DNA of 18,554 nucleotides, from NCBI GenBank assembly GCA_035315885.1, contig DATFXM010000202.1, forward strand, positions 1-18,554, in the 5' to 3' direction. The stretch's first letter is position 1, and the number at the start of each line of letters is the position of its first letter. The DNA is from DATFXM01 sp035315885. Lineage in GTDB: Bacteria > Acidobacteriota > Blastocatellia > UBA7656. Shown here one piece after another: positions 8,258-16,398 of the stretch. The notes beneath the pieces were generated by a model, which worked only from the letters and a program-made list of their open reading frames with translations, was not told where the DNA came from and did not search any database. The translations under genes and the position numbers were made by a program.

Positions 8258-9412
8258 ATGCCTTACAAAGTGCACACGCCAAGATGGAAACGGCAGCGAT
8301 CGGCGCCGGCGCGAATAAATGCGGGCCGCGAGCTTTCGGTAGATCGATTTCTGCTGGCAATCATTTTGGGGTTGACTCTGTTTGGCGCGGTAATGGTGTA
8401 TAGCGCTTCGGCCATTGTGGGAGAGCGGACATTTGGCAGCCAATTCCATTTTGTGCTTCGACAGGGCATGTGGGGGGCGATCGGCTTACTGGCGATGGTC
8501 TTCGGTCTGTCGCTTGATTATCGGCGCTACAAGAATAGCGCAACGATTTACTCGTTGCTCGGCGTAACCATTTTCTTTTTGATCGCAGTGTTCGCTTTGC
8601 CCAGAGTCAATGAGACGCATCGCTGGATGAGGTGGGGCCTCTTCTCACTGCAGCCCTCGGAGCTTGCCAAACCGGCACTAGTCGCGTTCCTTGCATTTTT
8701 TCTTGAGCGCCGAGCGGACGAGTTACGAAACTTCAAGCGAGCGTTTCTGCCCGCGGCGCTGGTGGGCATGCTGATCATCGGGCTTGTGGCGCTGGAGCCG
8801 GATCTCGGGACTGCGCTGGCGCTGGGCGTGGTGTTTGTGATGGTCATGTTCGAGGCCGGAACAAAGCTCATCTATCTTGCGGGTTTGTTGGTGCCGGTGA
8901 TACCGGCGGTCACGGTGATGCTGTTGGTACCGTGGCGGTTCCAACGTCTGCTTACTTTTCTCGACCCGTGGAAGTACGCGACGACATGGGGCTTTCAGTC
9001 GGTTCAATCGATGATCGCGATCGGAAGCGGCGGCACAAGCGGGCTGGGCTTCGCGCAAGGAAAGCAGAAGCTTTTCTTTCTACCGTCGCCGCAGACGGAT
9101 TTCATATTTGCAGTGATCGGCGAGGAGCTGGGGCTTGCCGGCGCGCTAACGCTGGTTGGCGTCTTCGCATTTCTGGCGTTTCGCGGATTCAAGGCGGCAC
9201 GCTACGCACCCGACGTCTTCGGGCGGCTGTTGGCGGTGGGACTGACGGTGATGATCGTGGCCCAGGCGTTCTTCAACATAAGCGTCACTCTGTCACTCGT
9301 GCCGACAAAAGGAATACCGCTCCCATTTATCAGTGCCGGCGGAACGTCTCTGGCGATTAGCCTGTTCGCAGCGGGCGTGTTGCTGAACATTTCAAAGCAC
9401 GAGAAGGCGTGA
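8258..9412 (+). CDS. ftsW: FtsW, SEDS-family septal peptidoglycan glycosyltransferase
   Basis: Polytopic membrane protein of 384 residues from the ATG at 8258. SEDS proteins polymerise lipid II into glycan strands, and FtsW does this at the septum with FtsI. About ten membrane helices are visible. SEDS hallmarks include VMVYSASA after the first helix, WGLFSLQPSELAK, LEPDLGTA with D182 (the conserved acidic residue of the family), and GIPLPFISAGGTSL near the C-terminus. A GTG at 8249 would add three residues, but it lies inside the GAGTGCT repeat. Neither start has a clear ribosome binding site, so the exact start is uncertain. Position between murD and murG identifies it as FtsW rather than RodA. 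Confidence 0.95.
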   Translation: MPYKVHTPRWKRQRSAPARINAGRELSVDRFLLAIILGLTLFGAVMVYSASAIVGERTFGSQFHFVLRQGMWGAIGLLAMVFGLSLDYRRYKNSATIYSLLGVTIFFLIAVFALPRVNETHRWMRWGLFSLQPSELAKPALVAFLAFFLERRADELRNFKRAFLPAALVGMLIIGLVALEPDLGTALALGVVFVMVMFEAGTKLIYLAGLLVPVIPAVTVMLLVPWRFQRLLTFLDPWKYATTWGFQSVQSMIAIGSGGTSGLGFAQGKQKLFFLPSPQTDFIFAVIGEELGLAGALTLVGVFAFLAFRGFKAARYAPDVFGRLLAVGLTVMIVAQAFFNISVTLSLVPTKGIPLPFISAGGTSLAISLFAAGVLLNISKHEKA

Positions 9413-9483
9413 GTCGGATTGAGGATGCTGAACGCGGGCCAGGCAAGCGCGACAAGTGATCTCGGGTCGGTCCGCAGTGGGTT

Positions 9484-10560
9484 ATGAGAGTTGTCATCGC
9501 AGCAGGAGGAACCGGTGGTCACATATTTCCCGGGATTGCGATTGCAAACGAGTTCAAGAGCCGCTTGCCGGGCGTCGAGATTCTGTTCGTCGGCACTCCT
9601 CGCGGCTTGGAATCGAAGATAGTGCCGAGAGAAGGCTACAAACTGGAGCTCATCCATGTAGGCCAACTCAAAGGCGTCGGGATCTTTGAAAGGTTGAAAT
9701 CACTCGCCGGACTGCCGATGAGTTTTGTCGCGGCTTCGCGCATACTGAAGCGCTTCAGGCCCGACGTGGTGATCGGCGTCGGAGGTTATTCGTCGGGACC
9801 TACACTGCTCGTGGCTGCGTTGAAGCGAATTCCAACGATGGTTGTCGAGCCGAATGCGATGCCCGGATTCACGAATCGAGTGCTGGCTCGATTCGTGGAT
9901 CGAGCAGCACTGACGTTCGAGGAATCGCGCCGGTTCTTTGGGAAGAAAGGAATGGTGACTGGCAATCCGGTGAGAGGAGATTTCGGAGGGCTCAGAAAGA
10001 AGGCGAGAGGCGAAAGGCTGTCGGTTCTCGTGTTCGGAGGGAGTCAGGGAGCGCACGCGATAAATCAGGCGGTAGCCGAGGCGCTTCCCCGGTTGAAATC
10101 TCACAAAGATCGCATCGCGCTTACGCACCAGACTGGAGAACGCGATCACGAGCAGATATCTCGAGCGTACCGCGACGCTGGCTTTGAGGATTCGGATGTG
10201 CGGCCGTTCATATACGACATGGCGGTTCAGTTTGAAAAAGCGGATGTGCTTATCTGCCGGTCGGGGGCTACGACCTGTGCGGAGGTGGCGGCGGCAGGGA
10301 AGGCTGCGATATTCGTGCCGTTTCCCTTTGCAACCGACGATCACCAGCGCAAGAACGCAGAGGCATTTCAGAGGGCGGGGGCGGCGCGCTTGATCATGCA
10401 GCGAGACTTGACCGGCGAAAGATTGACCGCCGAGCTTGTCGGGTTGGTGGAGAATCCGAACGAGATCGATTCGATGGAGGGCGCCAGTCGCGCGCTTGGT
10501 CGTCCGGACTCGGCCGTTCGTGCGGTGGACATTGCGTTGGATATAGCGCGGAAGTCTTGA
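9484..10560 (+). CDS. murG: MurG, lipid II-forming UDP-GlcNAc transferase
   Basis: Membrane-associated GT-B glycosyltransferase, 358 residues, which adds GlcNAc to lipid I to make lipid II on the cytoplasmic face. The N-terminal glycine loop G8-G-T-G-G-H13 binds the lipid pyrophosphate. Further family motifs are GVGGYSSGP, PNAMPGFTNR, FGGSQGAHAIN, CRSGATTCAEV with E267 in the UDP-GlcNAc site, and PFPFATDDHQRKNAE (about 279-293). It begins at an ATG after a 71-nt gap from ftsW, the longest gap within the mur genes, and without an obvious ribosome binding site (only GTGGG nearby). Length is normal. Confidence 0.96.
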   Translation: MRVVIAAGGTGGHIFPGIAIANEFKSRLPGVEILFVGTPRGLESKIVPREGYKLELIHVGQLKGVGIFERLKSLAGLPMSFVAASRILKRFRPDVVIGVGGYSSGPTLLVAALKRIPTMVVEPNAMPGFTNRVLARFVDRAALTFEESRRFFGKKGMVTGNPVRGDFGGLRKKARGERLSVLVFGGSQGAHAINQAVAEALPRLKSHKDRIALTHQTGERDHEQISRAYRDAGFEDSDVRPFIYDMAVQFEKADVLICRSGATTCAEVAAAGKAAIFVPFPFATDDHQRKNAEAFQRAGAARLIMQRDLTGERLTAELVGLVENPNEIDSMEGASRALGRPDSAVRAVDIALDIARKS

Positions 10561-10590
10561 TCGATTCGCAGATAGGCTAAGGCAGAACAA

Positions 10591-11973
10591 ATGCTTTTTC
10601 GAAGGGTCAGTCACATTCACTTCGTCGGCATCGGGGGAATCGGCATGAGCGGCATCGCCGAAGTGCTCCTGTCGCTGGGCGAGAAATTCCGCGTGACTGG
10701 CAGCGACCTGAAGAGTTCGCTGATCACTGAACGTCTTGAATCAATGGGCGCGACCGTTTTTGAAGGGCACAACTCAGAGAATGTGATTGGAGCGGACGTA
10801 GTCGTAATCTCCAGCGCGGTGCGCGACAACAATCCGGAAGTTGTTGCCGCGCGGCAGCGGCAGGTCCCGGTGATACCGCGCGCCGAAATGCTCGCCGAGT
10901 TGATGGGCCTTTACCGTCACGGCGTAGCGGTGGCCGGGACCCATGGCAAGACGACTACTACGTCGATGATCGCGCACTTGATGACCAGAAGCGGATTTGA
11001 TCCGGCAGTAGTGGTTGGTGGAAGAGTTGCTTCGCTTGGGTCAAACGCGAGGCATGGCAGCGGAGAATACATCGTGGTTGAGGCGGATGAATCCGACGGC
11101 TCGCTGCTGCTGTTGACTCCGACGATCGCGGTGCTGACGAACATCGATTCTGACCACCTCGATCACTTCAAAGGCGGAATCGAACAGATTAAAGAGTGCT
11201 TTGCACGATTCGTGAACCGCGTTCCTTTTTACGGGACGATCGTGCTTTGTCTGGACGATCAGAACATTCAGGCGATCATACCGCTCATCACGCGGCGCGC
11301 AATCAGCTACGGTCTTGCGGCTCAGGCGGACGTGTCTGCACTTCAGATTCGAATGAATCCGCGTTTCGGATCGGAGTTCCTAGTCCGCGCGTTCGGGGAG
11401 GAGCTTGGAAGCGTCGCCTTGTCAGTGCCGGGAATGCACAACGTCTACAACGCGCTTGCGACCATTGCCGTAGGGCTTGATCTCAACATCCCGTTTGATG
11501 GGATCGCGGCGGCGCTGGCTGAGTTTCGCGGAGCCGAGCGTCGATTTCAGATCAAAGGAGAGAAATCGGAAATTCTGGTTGTCGACGACTACGGACACCA
11601 TCCGACCGAGATCAAGGCTACGCTCGAGGCGGCGAGATCTTCGGGCCGCAGAGTAGTCACGTTGTTTCAACCGCATCGATACACCCGAACCCGCGACTTG
11701 ATGGACGACTTTGCCCGCTCCTTTTATGGGTCCGACGTGTTGTTGATCTCCGACATCTATCCTGCGAGCGAGGACCCTATTGACGGCATCACGAGCAAAG
11801 CCCTCGCCGAAAAGGTCGAACGTTTTGGACATCGTCAAGTTGAGTACATCGGCGGGCTTTCGGGAGCGGCAGAGCGGCTGAGGCAAGTGTCCCAACCCGG
11901 GGATCTGGTTCTTACTCTGGGCGCCGGCAACGTGCACCAGATCGGTGATGAGTTCTTAAAAGCGCTCGATTAG
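10591..11973 (+). CDS. murC: UDP-MurNAc:L-alanine ligase MurC
   Basis: Cytoplasmic Mur ligase, 460 residues, adding L-alanine to UDP-MurNAc as the first stem-peptide step. It starts with the MurC dinucleotide-like fold IHFVGIGGIGMSGIAE, has a GSD and a SSAV segment in the N-terminal domain, the ATP loop G116-T-H-G-K120-T typical of MurC (TH in place of TN), VEADESDGS, LTNIDSDHLDH, and the C-terminal DDYGHHPTEI and FQPHRYTRT segments. AAGG at 10580-10583 is 7 nt from the ATG. It is followed immediately by ftsQ, whose ribosome binding site overlaps the murC TAG. In many clusters murB and ddl come next; neither is here, and there is no fused MurB domain. Confidence 0.97.
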   Translation: MLFRRVSHIHFVGIGGIGMSGIAEVLLSLGEKFRVTGSDLKSSLITERLESMGATVFEGHNSENVIGADVVVISSAVRDNNPEVVAARQRQVPVIPRAEMLAELMGLYRHGVAVAGTHGKTTTTSMIAHLMTRSGFDPAVVVGGRVASLGSNARHGSGEYIVVEADESDGSLLLLTPTIAVLTNIDSDHLDHFKGGIEQIKECFARFVNRVPFYGTIVLCLDDQNIQAIIPLITRRAISYGLAAQADVSALQIRMNPRFGSEFLVRAFGEELGSVALSVPGMHNVYNALATIAVGLDLNIPFDGIAAALAEFRGAERRFQIKGEKSEILVVDDYGHHPTEIKATLEAARSSGRRVVTLFQPHRYTRTRDLMDDFARSFYGSDVLLISDIYPASEDPIDGITSKALAEKVERFGHRQVEYIGGLSGAAERLRQVSQPGDLVLTLGAGNVHQIGDEFLKALD

Positions 11974-11985
11974 GAGACGAGAGAG

Positions 11986-12966
11986 ATGCCTCGAACGAAA
12001 GACAAGAGAGAGAGACAGCAGGTGATAACGCCTCGTGCGCGCAAGGTGAGCAGGGCCAGGGTCCAGACGCGGCGCGTCAAAATAAGCGACATCACCAGCG
12101 CGATCTCCGCATTCGCAAAGCCGATTGCGCTGGTCACCGTAGTGGTACTCCTGGTCGTAGGGTACAACGTGCTCGCAAGCTCTCAGGTGTTTCGGCTCAG
12201 AACGGTGACTGTCGTCGACGCGGCACCGAGCGTTCGCGATGACACCGATCAAATGGTGAAACGAATTGTTGGCACCACCGGTCTGTTGGAAATGGACCTG
12301 TCGACCGTGCGTCAAAAAGTCGAATCGATCCCGCGGGTGCGCAGCGCTACGGTGGCGCGAATGCTTCCGGACGGCATCTTTGTCAGGGTTATCGAGCGGC
12401 AACCGGTTGTATTGGTGCGAAGGGAGGCGGGCGCACGCGAAGGGAAACTGGTCTGGCTTGACGACGACGCCATCGAGATCGGCGAGTTTGGCGAAGTGAA
12501 AGTCGACTCAACGGGTGGACAGGAGATTCCGCCGATAGCCAAGGGTTTTTTTGAGGGACTTCGATCACAGGCGATGGTAGCGGAGGATCGCGATCGAGTG
12601 GCGGTTTATAAGCAGCTTCAACGTGAGCTCAATGAAGGTGGCCACGTGCTTTGGAGTCTGCTGGACCAGATCGACCTGAGCTTCACGAAAGACGTGAACC
12701 TCCACCTTGCCCACCCATCGGTGATGATTCACGTCGGAAGTACCGATTTCAGGAAGAGATTCGAGCGCGCGTTGCAGGTGCTGCACTCGATACAGCAGGG
12801 CGATTCAGAACTTCCAAACAAGTACAGAGTCCAGGACGTGGATCGCCTGATTCAGAATGCGTCCAACATCAGTTTCATAGATGCGGCGCGCAGTGAACGG
12901 ATTGTAGTGAATTTCGCCACCCCCGGCGCAAAACGATCGGCAATGCAGGAGTCTAAGAAGAGATGA
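11986..12966 (+). CDS. ftsQ: FtsQ/DivIB-type cell division protein with POTRA domain
   Basis: Bitopic division protein, 326 residues. A very basic N-terminus (1-38, many Arg and Lys) precedes one membrane helix at about 43-62. The region 68-140 reads as a POTRA domain (FRLRTVTVVDA, then LLEMDLSTVRQKVESIPRVRSATVARMLPD-type segments), followed by the FtsQ beta domain that includes VRVIERQPVVLV and WLDDDAIEI. In known divisomes FtsQ recruits FtsL and FtsB. GGAG at 11973-11976, overlapping the murC stop, is the ribosome binding site, and the ATG is at 11986. The C-terminal 20 residues are polar and basic. Family sequence identity is low, but topology and position between murC and ftsA make the call secure. 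Confidence 0.9.
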   Translation: MPRTKDKRERQQVITPRARKVSRARVQTRRVKISDITSAISAFAKPIALVTVVVLLVVGYNVLASSQVFRLRTVTVVDAAPSVRDDTDQMVKRIVGTTGLLEMDLSTVRQKVESIPRVRSATVARMLPDGIFVRVIERQPVVLVRREAGAREGKLVWLDDDAIEIGEFGEVKVDSTGGQEIPPIAKGFFEGLRSQAMVAEDRDRVAVYKQLQRELNEGGHVLWSLLDQIDLSFTKDVNLHLAHPSVMIHVGSTDFRKRFERALQVLHSIQQGDSELPNKYRVQDVDRLIQNASNISFIDAARSERIVVNFATPGAKRSAMQESKKR

Positions 12967-12999
12967 AATTGCAAGTTTGAGCCGCGGAGGACGGAATAA

Positions 13000-14235
13000 A
13001 TGTCAAAGGTAGCGAGACACATCGCCGCGCTGGATATCGGCACCTCGGAGGTCCGGGCAGTGGTCGGCGAAACATCGGAGACGGACAAGCTGGAGATTGT
13101 AGGCGTCGGCAGGGCGCCGTCGCGAGGCGTGCGCAAAGGAGTGGTTGTCAATATAGAGGCTGCGGTCGAGGCGGTGAAGCACGCGGTCGAGGACGCGGAA
13201 GCGATGTCCGGGCTGCCGATCGATCAGGCTTACGTGGGGCTCGGGGGAGTGCAGCTTCGAGGCATGAATTCACGCGGAGTGATCGCCATCAGCCGGCGAA
13301 ATCGCGATATAACCGAAGAAGACGTCTATCGAGTCATCGATCAGGCCCGAGCAATCAGCGTCCCAACTGATCGCGAGATCGTGGATGTATTGCCGCAAGA
13401 ATTCACGGTGGATGGACAGGACGGCATCGGAAATCCGATTGGGTTCCTGGGGATGAGGCTTGAGGCGGCGGTTCACGTGGTGACTTCGCCGATAACCGCA
13501 AGGCAAAACGTGATCACCGCGGTCAACCGTACAGGGGTGATGGTCACCGACACGGTGGTGAATCATGTCAGCGGCGCCGAGTCTACGTTGACTCGCGACG
13601 AAAAAGAATACGGCGCGGCGGTACTGGACATCGGCGCGGATATCACGTCGCTGACCATTTTCTATCGTGACGCGATACGCCACACCGCAGTGTTTCCGAT
13701 GGGCGGCAATCATTTTACAAATGACATTGCCGTGGGTTTGCGGACTCCAGTACCCGAAGCCGAGAAGATCAAGCAGAACGAGGGGTGCGCGCTTTCCGGG
13801 CTGATACCGGAAGGGGAACGTTCAAGGATGGTCGAAGTTCCGTCGGTTGGCGGGCGACAACCGAGGGTGCTGAGCCGCCAGATACTTTGCGAGATTCTGC
13901 AACCGCGTGCGGAAGAGATCTTCAGCCACGCGTCCGAAGAGATCCAGCGTGCCGGGTTTGACCGCCAGATTTTGTCGAGCGTGGTACTAGTGGGTGGCGG
14001 GTCGATGATGGAAGGAGTAGTTGAGCTTGCCGAGCAGGTATTGGATTTGCCGGCCCGCCATGGTCTGCCGGATTTCATAGGCGGGTTGCGAGGTGAGATC
14101 GACAGTCCGGCGTTTGCTACGGTAGTTGGCACACTGCTGTATGGCTTCAACAAGCAGATGGATATGAAGCGAATTCACGCGGTGAAGGAAGGGATTGTGA
14201 GACCGTTGCCGTGGTGGAAGCGCTTGTTCAACTGA
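13000..14235 (+). CDS. ftsA: FtsA, actin-like membrane anchor of the Z ring
   Basis: Actin-fold ATPase of 411 residues that tethers FtsZ to the membrane and recruits later division proteins. The phosphate 1 motif is LDIGTSEVRAVVGE near residues 11-24. The inserted 1C (SHS2) domain includes AYVGLGGVQLRG and the RVIDQARAI segment. Phosphate 2 is VLDIGADITSLTIF, followed by FPMGGNHFTNDIAVGL, and the adenosine motif is VVLVGGGSMMEGVVELAE. The last residues, PLPWWKRLFN, form the amphipathic membrane-targeting helix expected of FtsA. The ribosome binding site is GGAGG at 12986-12990, 9 nt before the ATG. Length and domain order are normal. Confidence 0.96.
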   Translation: MSKVARHIAALDIGTSEVRAVVGETSETDKLEIVGVGRAPSRGVRKGVVVNIEAAVEAVKHAVEDAEAMSGLPIDQAYVGLGGVQLRGMNSRGVIAISRRNRDITEEDVYRVIDQARAISVPTDREIVDVLPQEFTVDGQDGIGNPIGFLGMRLEAAVHVVTSPITARQNVITAVNRTGVMVTDTVVNHVSGAESTLTRDEKEYGAAVLDIGADITSLTIFYRDAIRHTAVFPMGGNHFTNDIAVGLRTPVPEAEKIKQNEGCALSGLIPEGERSRMVEVPSVGGRQPRVLSRQILCEILQPRAEEIFSHASEEIQRAGFDRQILSSVVLVGGGSMMEGVVELAEQVLDLPARHGLPDFIGGLRGEIDSPAFATVVGTLLYGFNKQMDMKRIHAVKEGIVRPLPWWKRLFN

Positions 14236-14280
14236 AGAGTTTTTCAGGAAAAAAATGTGTATTGCGGGGGTAAAAAGTAG

Positions 14281-14309
14281 TTGTGGAGGCTTAACGTCTG
14301 TGCTACTAT
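14281..14309 (+). promoter_or_regulatory. Candidate sigma70 extended -10 promoter for ftsZ
   Basis: TTGTGG at 14281-14286 (three of six consensus matches), a 17-bp spacer, and TACTAT at 14304-14309 (four of six), preceded by TG at 14301-14302 in the extended -10 position. Transcription would start near 14316, leaving a leader of about 340 nt before ftsZ. Internal promoters ahead of ftsZ are well known in other dcw clusters. Prediction is from consensus only. Confidence 0.4.
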
Positions 14310-14345
14310 GCCGAGTGTCTTCAGGAGCTCGGTCTACCACATATT

Positions 14346-14432
14346 GTAGTAACCGACGCAGTTGTAACCGACGCAGTTGTAGCCAAAAAGGTTGTGACCG
14401 ATATTGTTCTAGATATGGTTGTGACCGGAGTA
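14346..14432. repeat. 15-nt tandem repeat in the ftsZ leader
   Basis: Units are GTAGTAACCGACGCA (14346-14360), GTTGTAACCGACGCA (14361-14375), GTTGTAGCCAAAAAG (14376-14390), GTTGTGACCGATATT (14391-14405), a 12-nt GTTCTAGATATG (14406-14417) and GTTGTGACCGGAGTA (14418-14432). The first two differ by one base; later copies diverge but keep GTTGTNACCGA. All unit lengths are multiples of three. One frame reads as repeating VVTDA with no start codon; another, in the 134-codon open frame, reads as Cys-spaced NRRS-type pentads. Confidence 0.85.
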
Positions 14433-14597
14433 GTAGCGATCGGCTGCCAGCCTCAAAGGCACTGTTAGGAGAACCCCCTCAGAGAGCGCGAGCCAGGATC
14501 TGGAGCATGGTCGGGCGTGTGGTTTGGTCCGATGTGCCTGGTTCCTACAATCCTGACGGTGACGAACATCAACTGAGACAGCGTAGAGATTCTAATC

Positions 14598-14649
14598 GCA
14601 AGCGATTCGCAACGCGCTTGCCGGTTTCTAACGGTATGCTTGCAGGAGG
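14598..14649 (+). promoter_or_regulatory. ftsZ leader hairpin and ribosome binding site
   Basis: GCAAGCG at 14598-14604 pairs with CGCTTGC at 14615-14621 around a 10-nt loop. It is followed by the strong ribosome binding site AGGAGG at 14644-14649, 9 nt before the ftsZ ATG. This site fixes the start at 14659 over the downstream in-frame ATG at 14683. The hairpin leaves the ribosome binding site free; a regulatory role is not shown. Confidence 0.5.
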
Positions 14650-14658
14650 CACTTACTG

Positions 14659-15810
14659 ATGGCAGCTAGCGAACGAACAGACATGAAGGTTGGATCTATA
14701 TTGTTTGACGACACCGAACATCCGATAGGCGGAGCCAGGATCAAAGTCATCGGCATTGGTGGTGGCGGTGGAAACGCCGTCAACCGAATGATCGAGGCAG
14801 GGATCGAAGGTGTGCAGTTTCTAGTAGCGAACACCGATCATCAGTCCTTGAAGTCGGCAAGGGCGCCGGTCAAACTCCAGATCGGCGAGAAGCTCACTCG
14901 TGGACTCGGCGTCGGCGGCGATCCCGAAAAAGGCCGGCAATCCGCGCTTGAAGATACCGAGAAAATCATTGAGGCGCTCGAGGGCGCGGACATGGTGTTC
15001 ATCACCGCGGGACTCGGCGGCGGCACCGGCACCGGAGCGGCCCCGATCATCGCAAGCCTGGCCACCGAGCTCGGCGCGTTGACCGTCGCGGTGGTGACCA
15101 AGCCCTTCCGCTTTGAAGGCCGAAGACGGCAGCGGCAGGCGGAACAAGGGCTCAATGAGCTGCGCGAGTGCGTCGATACGGTTATCACGATTCCGAACGA
15201 ACGGCTGTTGAACGCGGTATCAAAGGGTACGCCTTTCTTCGAGTCGTTCAAACTTGCCGATGACGTTTTGCGACAGGCGGTTCAGGGCATATCCGACATC
15301 ATCACCGTACCCGGGTTGATCAACGTCGACTTCGCCGATGTGAAGACGATCATGGAAGGCATGGGCATGGCGTTGATGGGCACCGGCTCGGCACTCGGAG
15401 ACAACCGCGCAGTCGAGGCGACACAACGCGCAATATCCAGTCCATTGCTCGAAGAGGCGTCGGTTGAAGGCGCCAAGGGACTTCTGGTGAATGTGACCGG
15501 CGGAGCCGATCTGACTTTGTATGAAGTCAACGAAGCGATGTCGATAATACACGACGCGGCAGACCCGGATGCGAATATCATCTTCGGCGCGGTGTTGGAT
15601 GAGCGCCTGGAAACCGAGATGAAGATAACGGTGATTGCGACCGGTTTTGAGAAGGCAGCGTTGGGAGTCGAGCCGTCGCGATCTTATGTGTCACAACCTG
15701 CGGATGGAAGGATGGGTGCTGGCGCGGCAGCCGGCACCAGCCCGTCGAGTGAGGGAATACGGCGGGACGACGTGAGCGTTCCGGCGTTCATGCGAAGAAA
15801 AGCCGACTGA
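14659..15810 (+). CDS. ftsZ: FtsZ, tubulin-like cell division GTPase
   Basis: Forms the cytokinetic Z ring; 383 residues. A short N-terminal extension (1-25) precedes IKVIGIGGGGGNAVNRMI. The tubulin signature G120-G-G-T-G-T-G126 binds GTP phosphates, and the T7 synergy loop N222-V-D-F-A-D227 supplies the acidic residues that complete the GTPase site of the adjacent subunit. The C-terminal linker is short (about 35 residues, Gly, Ala and Ser rich) and ends in VSVPAFMRRKAD, the conserved peptide that binds FtsA. The strong AGGAGG supports this start. It is the last gene of the division cluster, followed by a terminator. The segment FRFEGRRRQRQAEQGL is a normal variant of the family helix. Confidence 0.98.
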   Translation: MAASERTDMKVGSILFDDTEHPIGGARIKVIGIGGGGGNAVNRMIEAGIEGVQFLVANTDHQSLKSARAPVKLQIGEKLTRGLGVGGDPEKGRQSALEDTEKIIEALEGADMVFITAGLGGGTGTGAAPIIASLATELGALTVAVVTKPFRFEGRRRQRQAEQGLNELRECVDTVITIPNERLLNAVSKGTPFFESFKLADDVLRQAVQGISDIITVPGLINVDFADVKTIMEGMGMALMGTGSALGDNRAVEATQRAISSPLLEEASVEGAKGLLVNVTGGADLTLYEVNEAMSIIHDAADPDANIIFGAVLDERLETEMKITVIATGFEKAALGVEPSRSYVSQPADGRMGAGAAAGTSPSSEGIRRDDVSVPAFMRRKAD

Positions 15811-15843
15811 TAGCATTCCTGAACGTGTCCTCCGGGCATTCTC

Positions 15844-15876
15844 AGGCCGCTGTCTCTTCGCAGCGGCCTTTTGTTT
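15844..15876 (+). terminator. Rho-independent terminator after ftsZ
   Basis: AGGCCGCTG (15844-15852) and CAGCGGCCT (15861-15869) make a perfect 9-bp stem with an 8-nt loop, followed by TTTGTTT. It lies 34 nt after the ftsZ stop. There is no A-run before the stem, so it should work only on + strand transcripts, ending the dcw operon before the opposing acetyltransferase gene. Confidence 0.93.
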
Positions 15877-15889
15877 CAATTGCGTCGAG

Positions 15890-16345
15890 CTACAGTCGCT
15901 TTGTCATAAGCCTCGAAATGGTAGCAGACTGTCGGGCCAGTTCATCGAACGCCGCCGTATAGCCACACTTTTCGTAGAAACCTACGGCGTCGACCGCCGA
16001 ATGTGATCTGACTTCGCTACACCCATTCTCGCCCGCGAAATCTTCCGCGAAAGAAAGCAACGCGCGACCGTGGCCGCAGCCCTGAGCATCAGCCCGGATC
16101 GCCACCCGTCGAAGTGTAGCCGTAGACCCGGCAATGTCGATTCGAACGACACCCACCGGCTCGCTTCGGTAAAGAAGGAGTTTCGGAAAGTTGCCGTCGG
16201 CCAACTCATCCGGATGATTCTGGTCGTAAACACCAAACAGGCCCCGGTCTTCGAACAGTACCTTCCGCCGAATTTCGTGATAAGCCTGCCAGGCTTCGGC
16301 GTCCACCGGCGTAACAAATTTGTAATCGTTAGTTTTTTCTACCAT
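15890..16345 (-). CDS. GNAT-family N-acetyltransferase
   Basis: Cytoplasmic acetyl-CoA-dependent acyltransferase of 151 residues; the substrate cannot be predicted. The acetyl-CoA binding motif A is LRRVAIRADAQGCGHGRALL, with the Q88-x-x-G-x-G93 pyrophosphate loop. FYEKCGY (123-129) is the usual motif B segment. The central YRSEPVGVVRID strand is also typical. The ATG at 16345 is chosen because GGAGG (complement of 16350-16354) lies 4 nt before it; the frame stays open to a TTG at 16402, which has no ribosome binding site. It converges on ftsZ and is separated from it by the ftsZ terminator, so it is a separate transcription unit. Overall it resembles the small ElaA/YjcF-like GNATs. Confidence 0.9.
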   Translation of the reverse strand: MVEKTNDYKFVTPVDAEAWQAYHEIRRKVLFEDRGLFGVYDQNHPDELADGNFPKLLLYRSEPVGVVRIDIAGSTATLRRVAIRADAQGCGHGRALLSFAEDFAGENGCSEVRSHSAVDAVGFYEKCGYTAAFDELARQSATISRLMTKRL

Positions 16346-16398
16346 TGATCCTCCACGCTGAGGGAGTAAATATGCCTGATGAGTTTCAACTCGGCTAC

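Larger units (their letters stand above)
14236..14658 (+). other. ftsA-ftsZ intergenic region (423 nt)
   Basis: This is by far the longest gap in the cluster. It holds a promoter-like sequence with an extended -10 (14281-14309), a 15-nt tandem repeat (14346-14432), a small hairpin (14598-14621) and the ftsZ ribosome binding site. One + frame is open from an ATG at 14255 (AGGA 5 nt upstream) to a TGA at 14657-14659 that overlaps the ftsZ ATG, giving 134 codons. That product would be rich in Cys, Arg and Ser, and its third codon positions are poorer in G and C than those of the flanking genes, so I lean towards an untranslated ftsZ leader rather than a gene. I do not recognise the hypothetical protein. 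Confidence 0.6.

Noticed and set aside
14346..14480. VVTDA-repeat reading frame as a separate gene
   Set aside because: That frame has no start codon or ribosome binding site before the repeat and ends soon after it.
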